From Candidatus Bathyarchaeota archaeon (GTDB lineage: Archaea > Thermoproteota > Bathyarchaeia > Bathyarchaeales > UBA233), in the NCBI GenBank assembly GCA_025057795.1, contig JANXEP010000047.1:1-28221 (forward strand): 28,221 nucleotides of DNA, read 5' to 3'. A program made the translations under genes and the position numbers. The notes below the pieces were generated by a model. It worked only from the letters and a program-made list of their open reading frames with translations. It was not told the DNA's origin and did not search any database. This document shows positions 13,919-22,079 of the stretch, in pieces (the stretch's first letter is position 1; each line of letters begins with the position of its first letter).

Positions 13919-14935
13919 ATGGAGATAAGAAAACTTCAGCAAACAAAGGGCGGAAACTTCATTTTATCCCTGCCCAGAGAGTGGATTGAAAAAATGGGAC
14001 TGGGACGCGGTGAAGAGATAGCTGTTTTCGAAGAGGAAGACGGCTCATTGAGGCTTTATCCTACAAAAATGGAACAGGAGAAGCCCTTAGAAGTTGTTTT
14101 GGCGTTGGAAAATTACCCGGAAATTAGAGCCGTTGAATATTGCGTCAAAACATACTACACGCAGGGAATCAACAAGATAAGCATAAAATCAAAGAAGAAT
14201 ATTCCGGTGGAGATTAAGAAACGGTTAAAGCTTCTGCGCATGGAATTGCCTGGAATAGAGGTGGCTGATGAAAGGGCTGACGCAATAAGCTTCTACGTTA
14301 TAATAGACCCAGCTGTCTTTTTATTGGAATCCCTCATAGAGAAGACATCCTCTTTCTCGCTTCAATTGCAGGAGGATTCTATAAAGTCTATTCTTACGGA
14401 CGATTTTCAGCTTGCCCGCGAGGTTATTGAAAGAGCCATAGAGGCCATGCGATATTACAGAATGACAATAAGGCAGGTTGCACTTTCAAGCTACAGTAAA
14501 ACCATCGCGTGGAAAGTCGGTGTTAAGGGCTGCCGCGAATGCGTCATATTCGCTTTGGTTGCACGTGACTTGAGCAGACTCATTTACCATTCATATTCCA
14601 TCGCGAGGCATTTTCTCTCCCTTGACGAAAAGGCGAAAATAAACCCACAAATATTGAGTATGATAGAGGACTTGTCAGGTATAGTTCATGGGATGCAAAG
14701 GGATGCCGTTCAATCCTTTCTAAAAAGGGACATTATGCTTGCGATATCAACAATGGAGAGAATGAATGCTGTGAGGAAAAAAGAGGAAACACTTTTGACA
14801 ACCATCCAAGAAATAGTTAAAGACACAAAACTCGCGGTTGTCCTAAGCTACATAGCCCGCGACTTAAGGAGAATTGCAGGACACTCGGTTGCTATAGCCG
14901 ACGACGCCATGAACAGAATCTTAGGTCCTCCATGA
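13919..14935 (+). CDS. AbrB-PhoU-like phosphate uptake regulator
   Basis: A 338-residue cytoplasmic regulator. Residues 1-45 (MEIRKLQQTKGGNFILSLPR, then EWIEKMGLGRGEEIAVFEE) form a swapped-hairpin AbrB-type DNA-binding domain. The remainder is two long helical PhoU-like repeats with conserved IARDLRRIAGHSVAIADDA near the C-terminus. Archaeal proteins of this architecture are linked to control of phosphate transport, with the PhoU domain binding metal clusters. No pst genes adjoin it here. The second in-frame ATG (13919) is favoured because GGTG precedes it and the AbrB strand begins at once. The bzd-like operon follows after an 82-bp A/T-rich gap. Confidence 0.85.
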   Translation: MEIRKLQQTKGGNFILSLPREWIEKMGLGRGEEIAVFEEEDGSLRLYPTKMEQEKPLEVVLALENYPEIRAVEYCVKTYYTQGINKISIKSKKNIPVEIKKRLKLLRMELPGIEVADERADAISFYVIIDPAVFLLESLIEKTSSFSLQLQEDSIKSILTDDFQLAREVIERAIEAMRYYRMTIRQVALSSYSKTIAWKVGVKGCRECVIFALVARDLSRLIYHSYSIARHFLSLDEKAKINPQILSMIEDLSGIVHGMQRDAVQSFLKRDIMLAISTMERMNAVRKKEETLLTTIQEIVKDTKLAVVLSYIARDLRRIAGHSVAIADDAMNRILGPP

Positions 14936-14953
14936 TGGCTTCCTAGAAAATAT

Positions 14954-15000
14954 AAAAAACAAAAATACTTATATTCAAAAAAACAAAAATATATACTTAA
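14954..15000 (+). promoter_or_regulatory. A-rich duplicated promoter element before the reductase operon
   Basis: AAAAAACAAAAATA occurs at 14954-14967 and again at 14978-14991, a spacing of 24 bp. Each copy leads into an A/T run containing ACTTA. The second is followed by a TATA-like stretch (ATATATACTTA) centred about 26 bp before 15018, so transcription would begin at or very near the TTG start codon. The duplication may be tandem promoters or an operator overlapping the promoter. Confidence 0.5.
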
Positions 15001-15017
15001 TATAGAGCGGGTGCCCT

Positions 15018-16157
15018 TTGACTGAAGAGGTATTTGAAACCTTCAGAGGGTGGATAGATAACAGGCATGAATATGCACGGGCTTGGAAGGAAAGCACTGG
15101 AAACAAAGTTGTCGGTTATTTCTGTACCTACGTGCCGGAGGAAATATTGTATGCAGCTAACATTTTACCCGTCAGAATTTTAGGCAGCCATGAACCCCCA
15201 ACAGTTACAGAACCCTACATTTTTGCCATGTTCTGTCACCTTTGCAGAGATTGTTTAGCCCAAGGGCTTAGAGGAAAATTCAGTTATTTGGACGGGATTG
15301 TTGAGGGGCAATCATGTCTGCATTTGAGGCAAACTTTTAATGCTTGGAGACTTCACATTCCTATAGACTTTGCATATTATATTCATGTACCCCACGCTGT
15401 CCAAAATCCCCATGCGATTCCATATCTTACTCAAGAGTTTGCCAAATTTAAAAAAGCAGTTGAAAAATGGACTGGAAGGAGAATAACCGACGGAGACTTA
15501 GACAAGGGGATAAAAATAGTTAACAGGAATAGGGAGTTAATGCGGAAGATTTATGACTATAGGAAACTGGACAACCCGAAAATCACCGGTTTAGAAGCCA
15601 TGGAAATGGTTCTTTCAAGCCAAATGGTTGACAAGGAGGAGCACAGCAAAAAGCTTGAGAAACTCCTACAAGAGTTGCCAAACAGGAGGCTTGACCGCAA
15701 CTCTGGAATTAGGCTAATGATAATAGGCAGCGAGGACGACGATAGAGTTTTTATGAAAAATGTTGAGGATTTGGGCGCGACATTTGTAATTGATGAACAC
15801 TGCACGGGTTCAAGGTACATATGGGATGACGTGGCCCCCAATGAGGATAGGCTATTTGCCATAGCTTCCCGATATGTGAACAGAATTCCATGCCCAAGCA
15901 AGGACGCCCCAGAGTTCATAAGGATTAGGCATGCCGTCAGCCTTGCAAGGGAGTTTAAGGCACAAGGAGCATTCGTCATTCAAAACAAGTTCTGCGACCC
16001 CCATGGAATCGAAATTCCACCATTAAGGGAGGCGCTGAAATCAGCGGGTGTTGAAACATACCCCCTAGAATTTGACGTTACTGTTCCATGGGGGCAGTTC
16101 AGAACCCGCGTGGAGGCTTTCCTTGAAACGTTGACGGGGCTGGAAGAACTATTTTAA
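15018..16157 (+). CDS. bzdN: Benzoyl-CoA reductase subunit C-like (BzdN type)
   Basis: A 379-residue member of the HgdB/BcrC/FldB family of 4Fe-4S catalytic subunits. Cys36 (GYFCTYVPEE), the cluster Cys73/76/79 (FCHLCRDC) and Cys100 (GQSCLHLRQ) are candidate cluster ligands, and FCDPHG lies near the C-terminus. Length fits BzdN/BcrC. With its partner it would form the ring-reducing module of class I benzoyl-CoA reductase, taking ATP-driven low-potential electrons. A 2-hydroxyacyl-CoA dehydratase or another aryl-CoA reductase is possible. The start is TTG at 15018, close behind GGGTG; no ATG fits. It is the first gene of a six-gene operon, 12 bp before the next. Confidence 0.85.
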   Translation: MTEEVFETFRGWIDNRHEYARAWKESTGNKVVGYFCTYVPEEILYAANILPVRILGSHEPPTVTEPYIFAMFCHLCRDCLAQGLRGKFSYLDGIVEGQSCLHLRQTFNAWRLHIPIDFAYYIHVPHAVQNPHAIPYLTQEFAKFKKAVEKWTGRRITDGDLDKGIKIVNRNRELMRKIYDYRKLDNPKITGLEAMEMVLSSQMVDKEEHSKKLEKLLQELPNRRLDRNSGIRLMIIGSEDDDRVFMKNVEDLGATFVIDEHCTGSRYIWDDVAPNEDRLFAIASRYVNRIPCPSKDAPEFIRIRHAVSLAREFKAQGAFVIQNKFCDPHGIEIPPLREALKSAGVETYPLEFDVTVPWGQFRTRVEAFLETLTGLEELF

Positions 16158-16169
16158 GGAGGCCCATAT

Positions 16170-17507
16170 ATGGCTCAAGTTAAAGATTATCCCACAGAAC
16201 CACTCAAAGTCTGGGAAGAGGCAAAACGGCTTAGGCAGAAATACTACGAGGACTATTTAAATGCCCATGAGAGGGGAGGTATCCGCTGGGCTGGAGGCGT
16301 TTGGTCATACACGGCGATACCTGCTGGTTTAGGCGAAGACGTTTACTGTTTAACCGGAGAACCCTACGGGGCTACAATAGCCTTCTTTAAAGACTTCGCA
16401 GCTAAATGTCACGACGCCGCTGAGGCTGCCGGCTTTCCACGCACACTCTGCGCTTACATGAGAAATTATTGGGGCTCCATCTTACTTGACAAGTACATTC
16501 TTGCAGACGGAACCGTTGTTGATGGACACCCTGCCCCCGACTTTATATGGCAAAACCATATCTGCTGCAGCCATGGAAAATGGTATCAAATCGTAAGGTG
16601 GCTTGAAGAGAAAAAGGGCAAAAAAGTGCCGATTTACTGCGTGGATGTATCTGTTGGCTACCCATTCTATGAACCCCTTGAAGAGTACAAGATAAACTAC
16701 ATTGTCCAACAGCTTAACGACGGGATCGAATGGTTAGAGAAAGTTACTGGGAGAAGATACGATGATAAAATGCTATGCGAGGCTGTTTGGAACGAGGTGA
16801 GGGCAACTAGGCTTTGGGCTGAAATTTGCGAGTTAAACCAGGCTGTTCCCGCTCCCCTGGACGAGAAGTCCATGTACTCACTTTATGTTCTAGGAACCCT
16901 CATGAGACATCGCCCAGAGTGCGTTGTGTTCTATGAGAAGTTAAAAGCCGAAGTTGAGGAGAGGGTGAGGCGGGGGATAGCGGCGGTTCCAGATGAAAGG
17001 TTCAGGGTTATCACCGACACTCAGCCTCCGTGGGGTTTTCTGCAGATTTTCAGGGAGATGGAAAAATACGGCGTTGTCTCAGTTGGCTCCCTTTACACTT
17101 TTGGACTTGTCGGCATGTGGCAATACACCCCAGACGGAAAACTTGTTCCAAAGGAACTCCCGCCGAGAAAGCCTAGGACAAGGGAAGAAGCCTTGCGAAT
17201 GATTGTCGAGTGGACTGCCTACAGGCCTGAGTGGGCACATTTCTACTTGCCAGAAGCAAAAACACAAATGATGCTTAGCATCGTAAAACAGTGGGGCGTC
17301 AACGCGGCTTTGCTTCATTACAACCGGGGCTGCGAGGGCTTAAGCCTCCACATAGCTGAGAATCGCTTAGGCTTGCAGAAGGCAAGGGTGCCCGTTTTCT
17401 CCTTCGAAGGAAACATGGGCGACGAGCGGGAATTTGATCTTCCCGGAACTTTGGCGCGTTTAACAGCCTTCTTTGCAAGTATGGGGCTTAAAAAACTGAG
17501 GGATTAG
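16170..17507 (+). CDS. bzdO: Benzoyl-CoA reductase subunit B-like (BzdO type)
   Basis: A 445-residue partner subunit of the same 2-hydroxyacyl-CoA dehydratase-D family, matching BzdO/BcrB in size. Cys60 (DVYCLTGEP), Cys80, Cys94 (RTLCAYMRNYWGS) and Cys132-Cys133 (QNHICCSHGKWY) are candidate 4Fe-4S ligands. The C-terminal half keeps the family's YNRGCEGLSLHIAENRLGLQ region and the closing FEGNMGDEREFD motif. It should pair with the upstream subunit to bind the aryl-CoA substrate. A strong GGAGG ribosome binding site overlaps the preceding stop region, and the next gene begins 12 bp after the stop, showing tight co-expression. Confidence 0.88.
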   Translation: MAQVKDYPTEPLKVWEEAKRLRQKYYEDYLNAHERGGIRWAGGVWSYTAIPAGLGEDVYCLTGEPYGATIAFFKDFAAKCHDAAEAAGFPRTLCAYMRNYWGSILLDKYILADGTVVDGHPAPDFIWQNHICCSHGKWYQIVRWLEEKKGKKVPIYCVDVSVGYPFYEPLEEYKINYIVQQLNDGIEWLEKVTGRRYDDKMLCEAVWNEVRATRLWAEICELNQAVPAPLDEKSMYSLYVLGTLMRHRPECVVFYEKLKAEVEERVRRGIAAVPDERFRVITDTQPPWGFLQIFREMEKYGVVSVGSLYTFGLVGMWQYTPDGKLVPKELPPRKPRTREEALRMIVEWTAYRPEWAHFYLPEAKTQMMLSIVKQWGVNAALLHYNRGCEGLSLHIAENRLGLQKARVPVFSFEGNMGDEREFDLPGTLARLTAFFASMGLKKLRD

Positions 17508-17519
17508 GAGGGCTAGCAT

Positions 17520-18314
17520 ATGATAACTGCTGGAGTGGATGTGGGAGCAAAATACGTTAAGGTTGTAGTCCTTGAGAATGGGAAAAATGTTTTGAAAAGA
17601 GCTTGCGGAGTTGTTGGGTTCGACGTTTTAAAATCCGCAACCGAAGTCTTTGAGAAGGCACTACTTGAAGCTAGCTTGAAACGCGAGCAAATATCTCAAG
17701 TTGTCGCCACGGGAATGGGAAGGGAGACCATTAAAATGAAGCCTCTGATAAACGCCGTGGAAGCTGTTCCAGAGGTTGTCGCCGACGCTAAGGGGGCATA
17801 CCACTTAATTCCAACGGTTAAAACGGTTATTGATGTTGGAGCTGAGGAGGGAAGAGGCGTAAGGGTTGGCGAGAAAGGAGGAGTAAAAGACTTCGTAATT
17901 AACGAAAGGTGCGCCGCCGGAGCTGGAACCTTCATTGAAACCATGGCTAGAGCTTTAGAGGTGCACATTGAAGACATGGGCGCGCTTGCGTTAAAATCAA
18001 CGAAGGTCATACCAATGAACGCTCAATGCTGCGTTTTCGCAGAATCAGAAGTTGTTACCCTTATACATTCAAAGGTTGCAAAGGAAGACATAGCGAAGGC
18101 AATTCACGACGCGATGGCGGGCAGAATAGCCTCAATGGTTCTAAGAATAGGTGTAGAAAAAGATGTAGCCCTGATTGGTGGAGTGGCGAAAAATCCAGGG
18201 TTCCTACCGCCGCTTAAGAAGGAGTTGAACACGGAAATACTTGTCCCAGAGTATCCCGAATATGTTGGCGCGTTGGGCGCCGCCTTAATAGCATTTGAAA
18301 TGGGGAAAGCATGA
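17520..18314 (+). CDS. bzdP: Benzoyl-CoA reductase ATPase subunit (BzdP/BcrD-like)
   Basis: A 264-residue ASKHA-fold ATPase (BadF/BadG/BcrA/BcrD family). It would couple ATP hydrolysis to electron transfer from ferredoxin. GVDVGAKYVK (5-14) is the phosphate-1 loop and IGGVAKNPG (219-227) the adenosine loop. Cys131 (NERCAAGAGT) and Cys170 or 171 (AQCCVFAESE) are ligands of the 4Fe-4S cluster shared across the dimer. The phosphate-2 motif reads IDVGAEEGRG instead of the DVGGQD seen in the sister subunit, which I recall as a trait of the D-type subunit. It has a strong AGGAGG ribosome binding site. Its stop overlaps the start of the next ATPase gene. Confidence 0.87.
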   Translation: MITAGVDVGAKYVKVVVLENGKNVLKRACGVVGFDVLKSATEVFEKALLEASLKREQISQVVATGMGRETIKMKPLINAVEAVPEVVADAKGAYHLIPTVKTVIDVGAEEGRGVRVGEKGGVKDFVINERCAAGAGTFIETMARALEVHIEDMGALALKSTKVIPMNAQCCVFAESEVVTLIHSKVAKEDIAKAIHDAMAGRIASMVLRIGVEKDVALIGGVAKNPGFLPPLKKELNTEILVPEYPEYVGALGAALIAFEMGKA

Positions 18315-19195
18315 TGAGTGAAACGTTGGGTGAATTTTGGAGATGGAAAGAATATAGACACACGATGCCCGGTATGGATGGGCGTAACGCGGAAATAATA
18401 ACGGCTGGGGTTGATATAGGGTCGGTGGGCAGCAAAGCCGCCGTGATGCTTGACGGGGAACTATACGCGTATGCTGTCACAAGAACTGGGGGCGTAAGCG
18501 AAGAAGCAGCCGTCAGAGTCATGAACTGGGCCCTTGAAGGAACAGGCTTAAAAATTGAGAATATACATTGTGTTGTCGGCACAGGCTATGGCAGAGTGAA
18601 CGTTCCATTTGCGCATAAGACAATAACGGAAATTGCGTGCCACGCGAGGGGAGCCCATTACGTTTATGGGCCGACGGTGCGAACCGTGCTTGACGTTGGG
18701 GGACAGGACTGCAAGGCCATCAGATGCGACGAGAAGGGCAAGGTTTTATCCTTCCTCATGAATGACAAGTGTGCGGCTGGAACTGGAAGGGGCCTCGAGG
18801 TTTTCGCCGACTTAATTGGAATTCCAATAGAAGAGTTGGGAAGAATTTCGCTGAACGTCACAGAGGAGCCTCCGCCAGTGAGCAACACATGCGTGATTTT
18901 CGCCAAGGCTGAGGCTCTTGCCCTACTGCGTCAAGGGTGGCCCAAAGAAAAAGTTGCGGCAGCCTACCACCTCGCCATGGTTGATAGGATAATTGACCTG
19001 CTTACGAAGGTTGGAATTGAAAAAGACTTCGCAATCACAGGGGGAGTTGCAAAAAACATAGGTATAGTTTCCAGACTTGAAAAGAATCTTGGAATTAAAC
19101 CCCTCGAGCCGAAAGTGGACCCGATATTGGCTGGAGCAATAGGCGCTGCGCTGTTCGCTAAGGCGCTTTATGAGAAGCAGATAGGCTTACGTTAA
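18311..19195 (+). CDS. bzdQ: Benzoyl-CoA reductase ATPase subunit (BzdQ/BcrA-like)
   Basis: A 294-residue ASKHA ATPase, partner of the preceding subunit. After a 28-residue N-terminal extension, GVDIGSVGSK (33-42) is the phosphate-1 loop and VLDVGGQDCKA (126-136) the phosphate-2 motif. Cys154 (NDKCAAGTGR) and Cys194 (SNTCVIFAKAE) are the 4Fe-4S ligands, and ITGGVAKN the adenosine loop. Two activator subunits of similar small size are characteristic of the Bzd type, whereas in the Bcr type one is about 435 residues. The start ATG overlaps the upstream stop by four bases. The ferredoxin gene follows after 11 bp. Confidence 0.88.
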   Translation: MMSETLGEFWRWKEYRHTMPGMDGRNAEIITAGVDIGSVGSKAAVMLDGELYAYAVTRTGGVSEEAAVRVMNWALEGTGLKIENIHCVVGTGYGRVNVPFAHKTITEIACHARGAHYVYGPTVRTVLDVGGQDCKAIRCDEKGKVLSFLMNDKCAAGTGRGLEVFADLIGIPIEELGRISLNVTEEPPPVSNTCVIFAKAEALALLRQGWPKEKVAAAYHLAMVDRIIDLLTKVGIEKDFAITGGVAKNIGIVSRLEKNLGIKPLEPKVDPILAGAIGAALFAKALYEKQIGLR

Positions 19196-19206
19196 GGAGA
19201 AAGGCG

Positions 19207-19491
19207 ATGAAGGCGCATTATGGGTATAAAGACGGTTCCGGCGACTACTTCATAATCATTGACACTGACAAATGTAACGGTTGTGGGAAATGTGTTAACG
19301 CGTGTCCATATGGAGTTCTTGAGCTTGTCGAAAACGATTTTGACGTTGAAGGGGGGAAGATGGCGGCGGTATCTGAGGAGCATCGTAAGAAGATCAAGTA
19401 TAGCTGTGCTCCATGCAAGCCTATTAGCGGCGAAAGAAAACCTCCATGCGTCTCAGCGTGCGACCTTAGTGCAATAACCCATTCCTGGTAG
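19207..19491 (+). CDS. bzdM: Eight-Cys ferredoxin (BzdM-like)
   Basis: A 94-residue 2[4Fe-4S] ferredoxin. The first cluster site is regular: Cys23, 26, 29, 33 (CNGCGKCVNACPYG). The second is stretched: Cys67, Cys70, then Cys81 and Cys85 (CAPC ... CVSACD), with ten residues between the second and third ligands. Its place directly after the ATPase subunits matches bzdM in Azoarcus, so it is the probable electron donor to the reductase. GGAGAAAGG provides the ribosome binding site. The stop TAG sits inside the ribosome binding site of the next gene. Confidence 0.88.
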   Translation: MKAHYGYKDGSGDYFIIIDTDKCNGCGKCVNACPYGVLELVENDFDVEGGKMAAVSEEHRKKIKYSCAPCKPISGERKPPCVSACDLSAITHSW

Positions 19492-19500
19492 GGAGAAACC

Positions 19501-22029
19501 ATCCTCAGAAAGATTAGGGTTTCCATTAACAATGTTGAGGTTGAGGTTGAAGAAGGCGCTACAATTCTAGAAGTGGCGAGAAAAGCGGAAATTTATGTTC
19601 CAACCCTCTGTCACCATCCAGATTTGCCGCCGCCAAGCAGGGTTAAACCCGTTGAATTTGTTTACTGCAGCGACGAGAAAATTGTGAATGAAGCTTCTGA
19701 AAGGGAGTTTGAAGGCTGTAAACTGTGCGTTGTGGAGGTTGTGGGGCGTGAAGAGCTTGTTCTTTCGTGTTGCACGCCTGTTTATGATGGAATGAGAGTT
19801 TACACGGAAAATGAGAGGGTGAAAAATGCGAGAAAGGCGGAGTTGACGCGCATACTAGTCAAGCATCCCCACTCATGCCTCACATGCGCCCAAAAAGATG
19901 GGTGCACCACAGAACCTTGCTCGACAAACGTGCCTAAAAAGGAGAGGTGCTGCCCAAAGTTTGGAAACTGTGAACTTGAAAGGGTTGTAGACTACATTGG
20001 AATTAGGGAAGATACTCCACGCTATGTTCCGCGAAACCTGCCCATAGTAGAAAATGAACCCTTATTCCTTAGGGACTTCAACTTATGTATTGGCTGCACC
20101 CGCTGTGTTAGGGCATGCCGAGAGCTTCGAGGAGTGGGAGCCCTAGGGTTTGTCTACAAAAATGGGGATGTCATCGTCGGAACAGTTGCGCCGACATTAA
20201 TAGATTCCAATTGTAGATTTTGCGGCGCATGTATAGAGGTTTGCCCAACCGGAGCCCTAAGGGACAAGGAGTTAAAGGCTGCAAAACGAGAAGTTGACCT
20301 GGTCCCATGCAAGCATGCGTGTCCAGCAGGGGTTGATGTTCCAAAGTTTATTTCGTTAATCTCCGCTGGAAAGTTTTCTGAAGCAGCTGCTGCCGTGAGG
20401 GAAAAACTTCCCCTGCCCCATGTTTTGGCCTACGCCTGCCCCCGTCCATGCGAAAAATCTTGTAGGCGTAAAGAAATCAACGAGGCCATTTCAATCCGCG
20501 GCTTAAAACGCTTTGCAATGGAGAATGACGCTGGAATATGGAAACAAAAACTTTGGGTTGCAAAGCCTTCGGGGAGAAAAGTTGCCATAATAGGATCCGG
20601 CCCTGCTGGTCTAAGCGCAGCATACTACTTGATTAGGCTGGGGCATTCGGTTACAGTGTTTGAAGAAAAGCCTGAGCCCGGTGGGATGATGCGCTACGGG
20701 GCTCAGGAGTACCGTCTACCAAAGGAAATAGTTGAAAAAGACTTGAGAGAAATAATCAAACTAGGTGTGGAAATAAAGACAAATATTGTTTTTGGAAAAG
20801 ATTTAACAATTGAAACCTTGAGGAAAGAGGGTTTTGACGCTATCCTCATCGCTGCTGGCCTGCAGCATGGCAGAAAATTGGAAGTTAATGGAGCTGAATT
20901 GGCAGGTGTGCTTGGCGGACTCGACTTTTTGAGAGATGTTAGGCTTGGAAAAATTAAGAGCGTAAGGGGCAGGGTTTTGGTGATTGGAGGCGGAAACGTC
21001 GCCATAGACTCCGCGCGCACTGCTTTACGTCTGGGCGCAGAAGAGGCCTACATAATTTACCGCCGGTCAAGGGAGGAAATGCCTGCGCTTAGAGAGGAAA
21101 TAGAAGACGCGGAAGAGGAAGGGGTTAAATTTGAATTTATGACAATTCCGACACGGTTCATCGGCGATGATAAGGGACGGGTTAGAAAGGTGGAATGCGC
21201 CCGCGTGGAGTTCGGGTTTTCAGACGAGTCAGGCAGGCGTAGACCAGTTCAGGTTAAGGGTTCAGAGTTTCTTATAGACGCAGACATGGTTATAGTAGCC
21301 ATTGGGCAAGCACCCAACACAATAATTCAATTTAACACTGAAGGTCTTCAATTTACCGAAAGGGGAACAATAGTGGTGGATGAGGATGGCAAAACAGGTG
21401 TTGAAGGCGTCTTTGCATGTGGAGACATTGTGAAGGGTCCATCCTCAATTGTTGAGGCTGTGGCTTCAGGTAGGAGTGTTGCCTTTGCCATCCATAAGTA
21501 TCTCGGCGGGGAAGGAGAACTAGAAGACGGGTTCATCGAATTTAAGCCTGATCCATGGCTTGGTAAAGTTGAGGAATTTGCCTACAAAAGGCAGGTTCAA
21601 ATGCCCCGTTTACCCGTCGAAAAACGAAAGGCGAACTTTTCACCCGTTGAGCTCGGGTATGACGCAAAAATGGCCCGCGAGGAGGCAAGTAGATGCTTAA
21701 GATGCGATTTAAGATTAAAAATCAGGCAGGCTCCGCAGCCGCCGGAGAAGTGGCTGCCATTCAGGGAGGAAAATCTTAAACTTGTGCCGGAAACAGAAGG
21801 CGTGTACCAACTGCTAAACGGCGAGAAGGAAATCATTTACATAAAGGGGACGGCAAACCTGAGGGGGGAGCTTGAACAGCAGTTCGCAACCAATAAGAAA
21901 GCAAGATACTTTATCTTTGAAGAGGCAAAAATGTACACCATGAGGGAGAGCGAACTGCTCCAACAGTACATTAGGAGACATGGAAAAATGCCTGAACAAA
22001 ACATAGAAATTGAGGAAGAACTTTACTAG
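19501..22029 (+). CDS. bzdV: 2Fe-2S/4Fe-4S FAD- and NAD(P)H-dependent oxidoreductase (BzdV-like) with GIY-YIG-like tail
   Basis: Probable NAD(P)H:ferredoxin oxidoreductase, 842 residues. In order: a NuoG-like 2Fe-2S domain (Cys37, 73, 76, 90), a His/Cys cluster (HxxxCxxCxxxxxC, 122-135), two 4Fe-4S sites (CIGCTRCVRAC; CRFCGACIEVCP), a GltD-type Cys-rich helical domain, an FAD site (IIGSGPAGLSAA) and an NAD(P)H site (IGGGNVAIDSARTA). Last comes a C-terminal domain of about 85 residues with GVYQLL ... IIYIKGTANLR resembling a degenerate GIY-YIG fold. The conserved domain begins before the first GTG (19573) and no ATG, GTG or TTG precedes it. ATC at 19501, five to six bases after GGGAG, is the best start. 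Confidence 0.88.
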   Translation: MLRKIRVSINNVEVEVEEGATILEVARKAEIYVPTLCHHPDLPPPSRVKPVEFVYCSDEKIVNEASEREFEGCKLCVVEVVGREELVLSCCTPVYDGMRVYTENERVKNARKAELTRILVKHPHSCLTCAQKDGCTTEPCSTNVPKKERCCPKFGNCELERVVDYIGIREDTPRYVPRNLPIVENEPLFLRDFNLCIGCTRCVRACRELRGVGALGFVYKNGDVIVGTVAPTLIDSNCRFCGACIEVCPTGALRDKELKAAKREVDLVPCKHACPAGVDVPKFISLISAGKFSEAAAAVREKLPLPHVLAYACPRPCEKSCRRKEINEAISIRGLKRFAMENDAGIWKQKLWVAKPSGRKVAIIGSGPAGLSAAYYLIRLGHSVTVFEEKPEPGGMMRYGAQEYRLPKEIVEKDLREIIKLGVEIKTNIVFGKDLTIETLRKEGFDAILIAAGLQHGRKLEVNGAELAGVLGGLDFLRDVRLGKIKSVRGRVLVIGGGNVAIDSARTALRLGAEEAYIIYRRSREEMPALREEIEDAEEEGVKFEFMTIPTRFIGDDKGRVRKVECARVEFGFSDESGRRRPVQVKGSEFLIDADMVIVAIGQAPNTIIQFNTEGLQFTERGTIVVDEDGKTGVEGVFACGDIVKGPSSIVEAVASGRSVAFAIHKYLGGEGELEDGFIEFKPDPWLGKVEEFAYKRQVQMPRLPVEKRKANFSPVELGYDAKMAREEASRCLRCDLRLKIRQAPQPPEKWLPFREENLKLVPETEGVYQLLNGEKEIIYIKGTANLRGELEQQFATNKKARYFIFEEAKMYTMRESELLQQYIRRHGKMPEQNIEIEEELY

Positions 22030-22044
22030 CCGCCTAAAAACGCA

Positions 22045-22052
22045 TTTATAAA
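22045..22052 (+). promoter_or_regulatory. TATA-like box for the CxxCxxC gene
   Basis: TTTATAAA is centred about 31 bp before the ATG at 22080, so the transcript would start within a few bases of the start codon, a near-leaderless arrangement. It separates the downstream pair from the reductase operon. Confidence 0.5.
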
Positions 22053-22079
22053 GCGGTTTTAACAACATATTTTGCTGAC

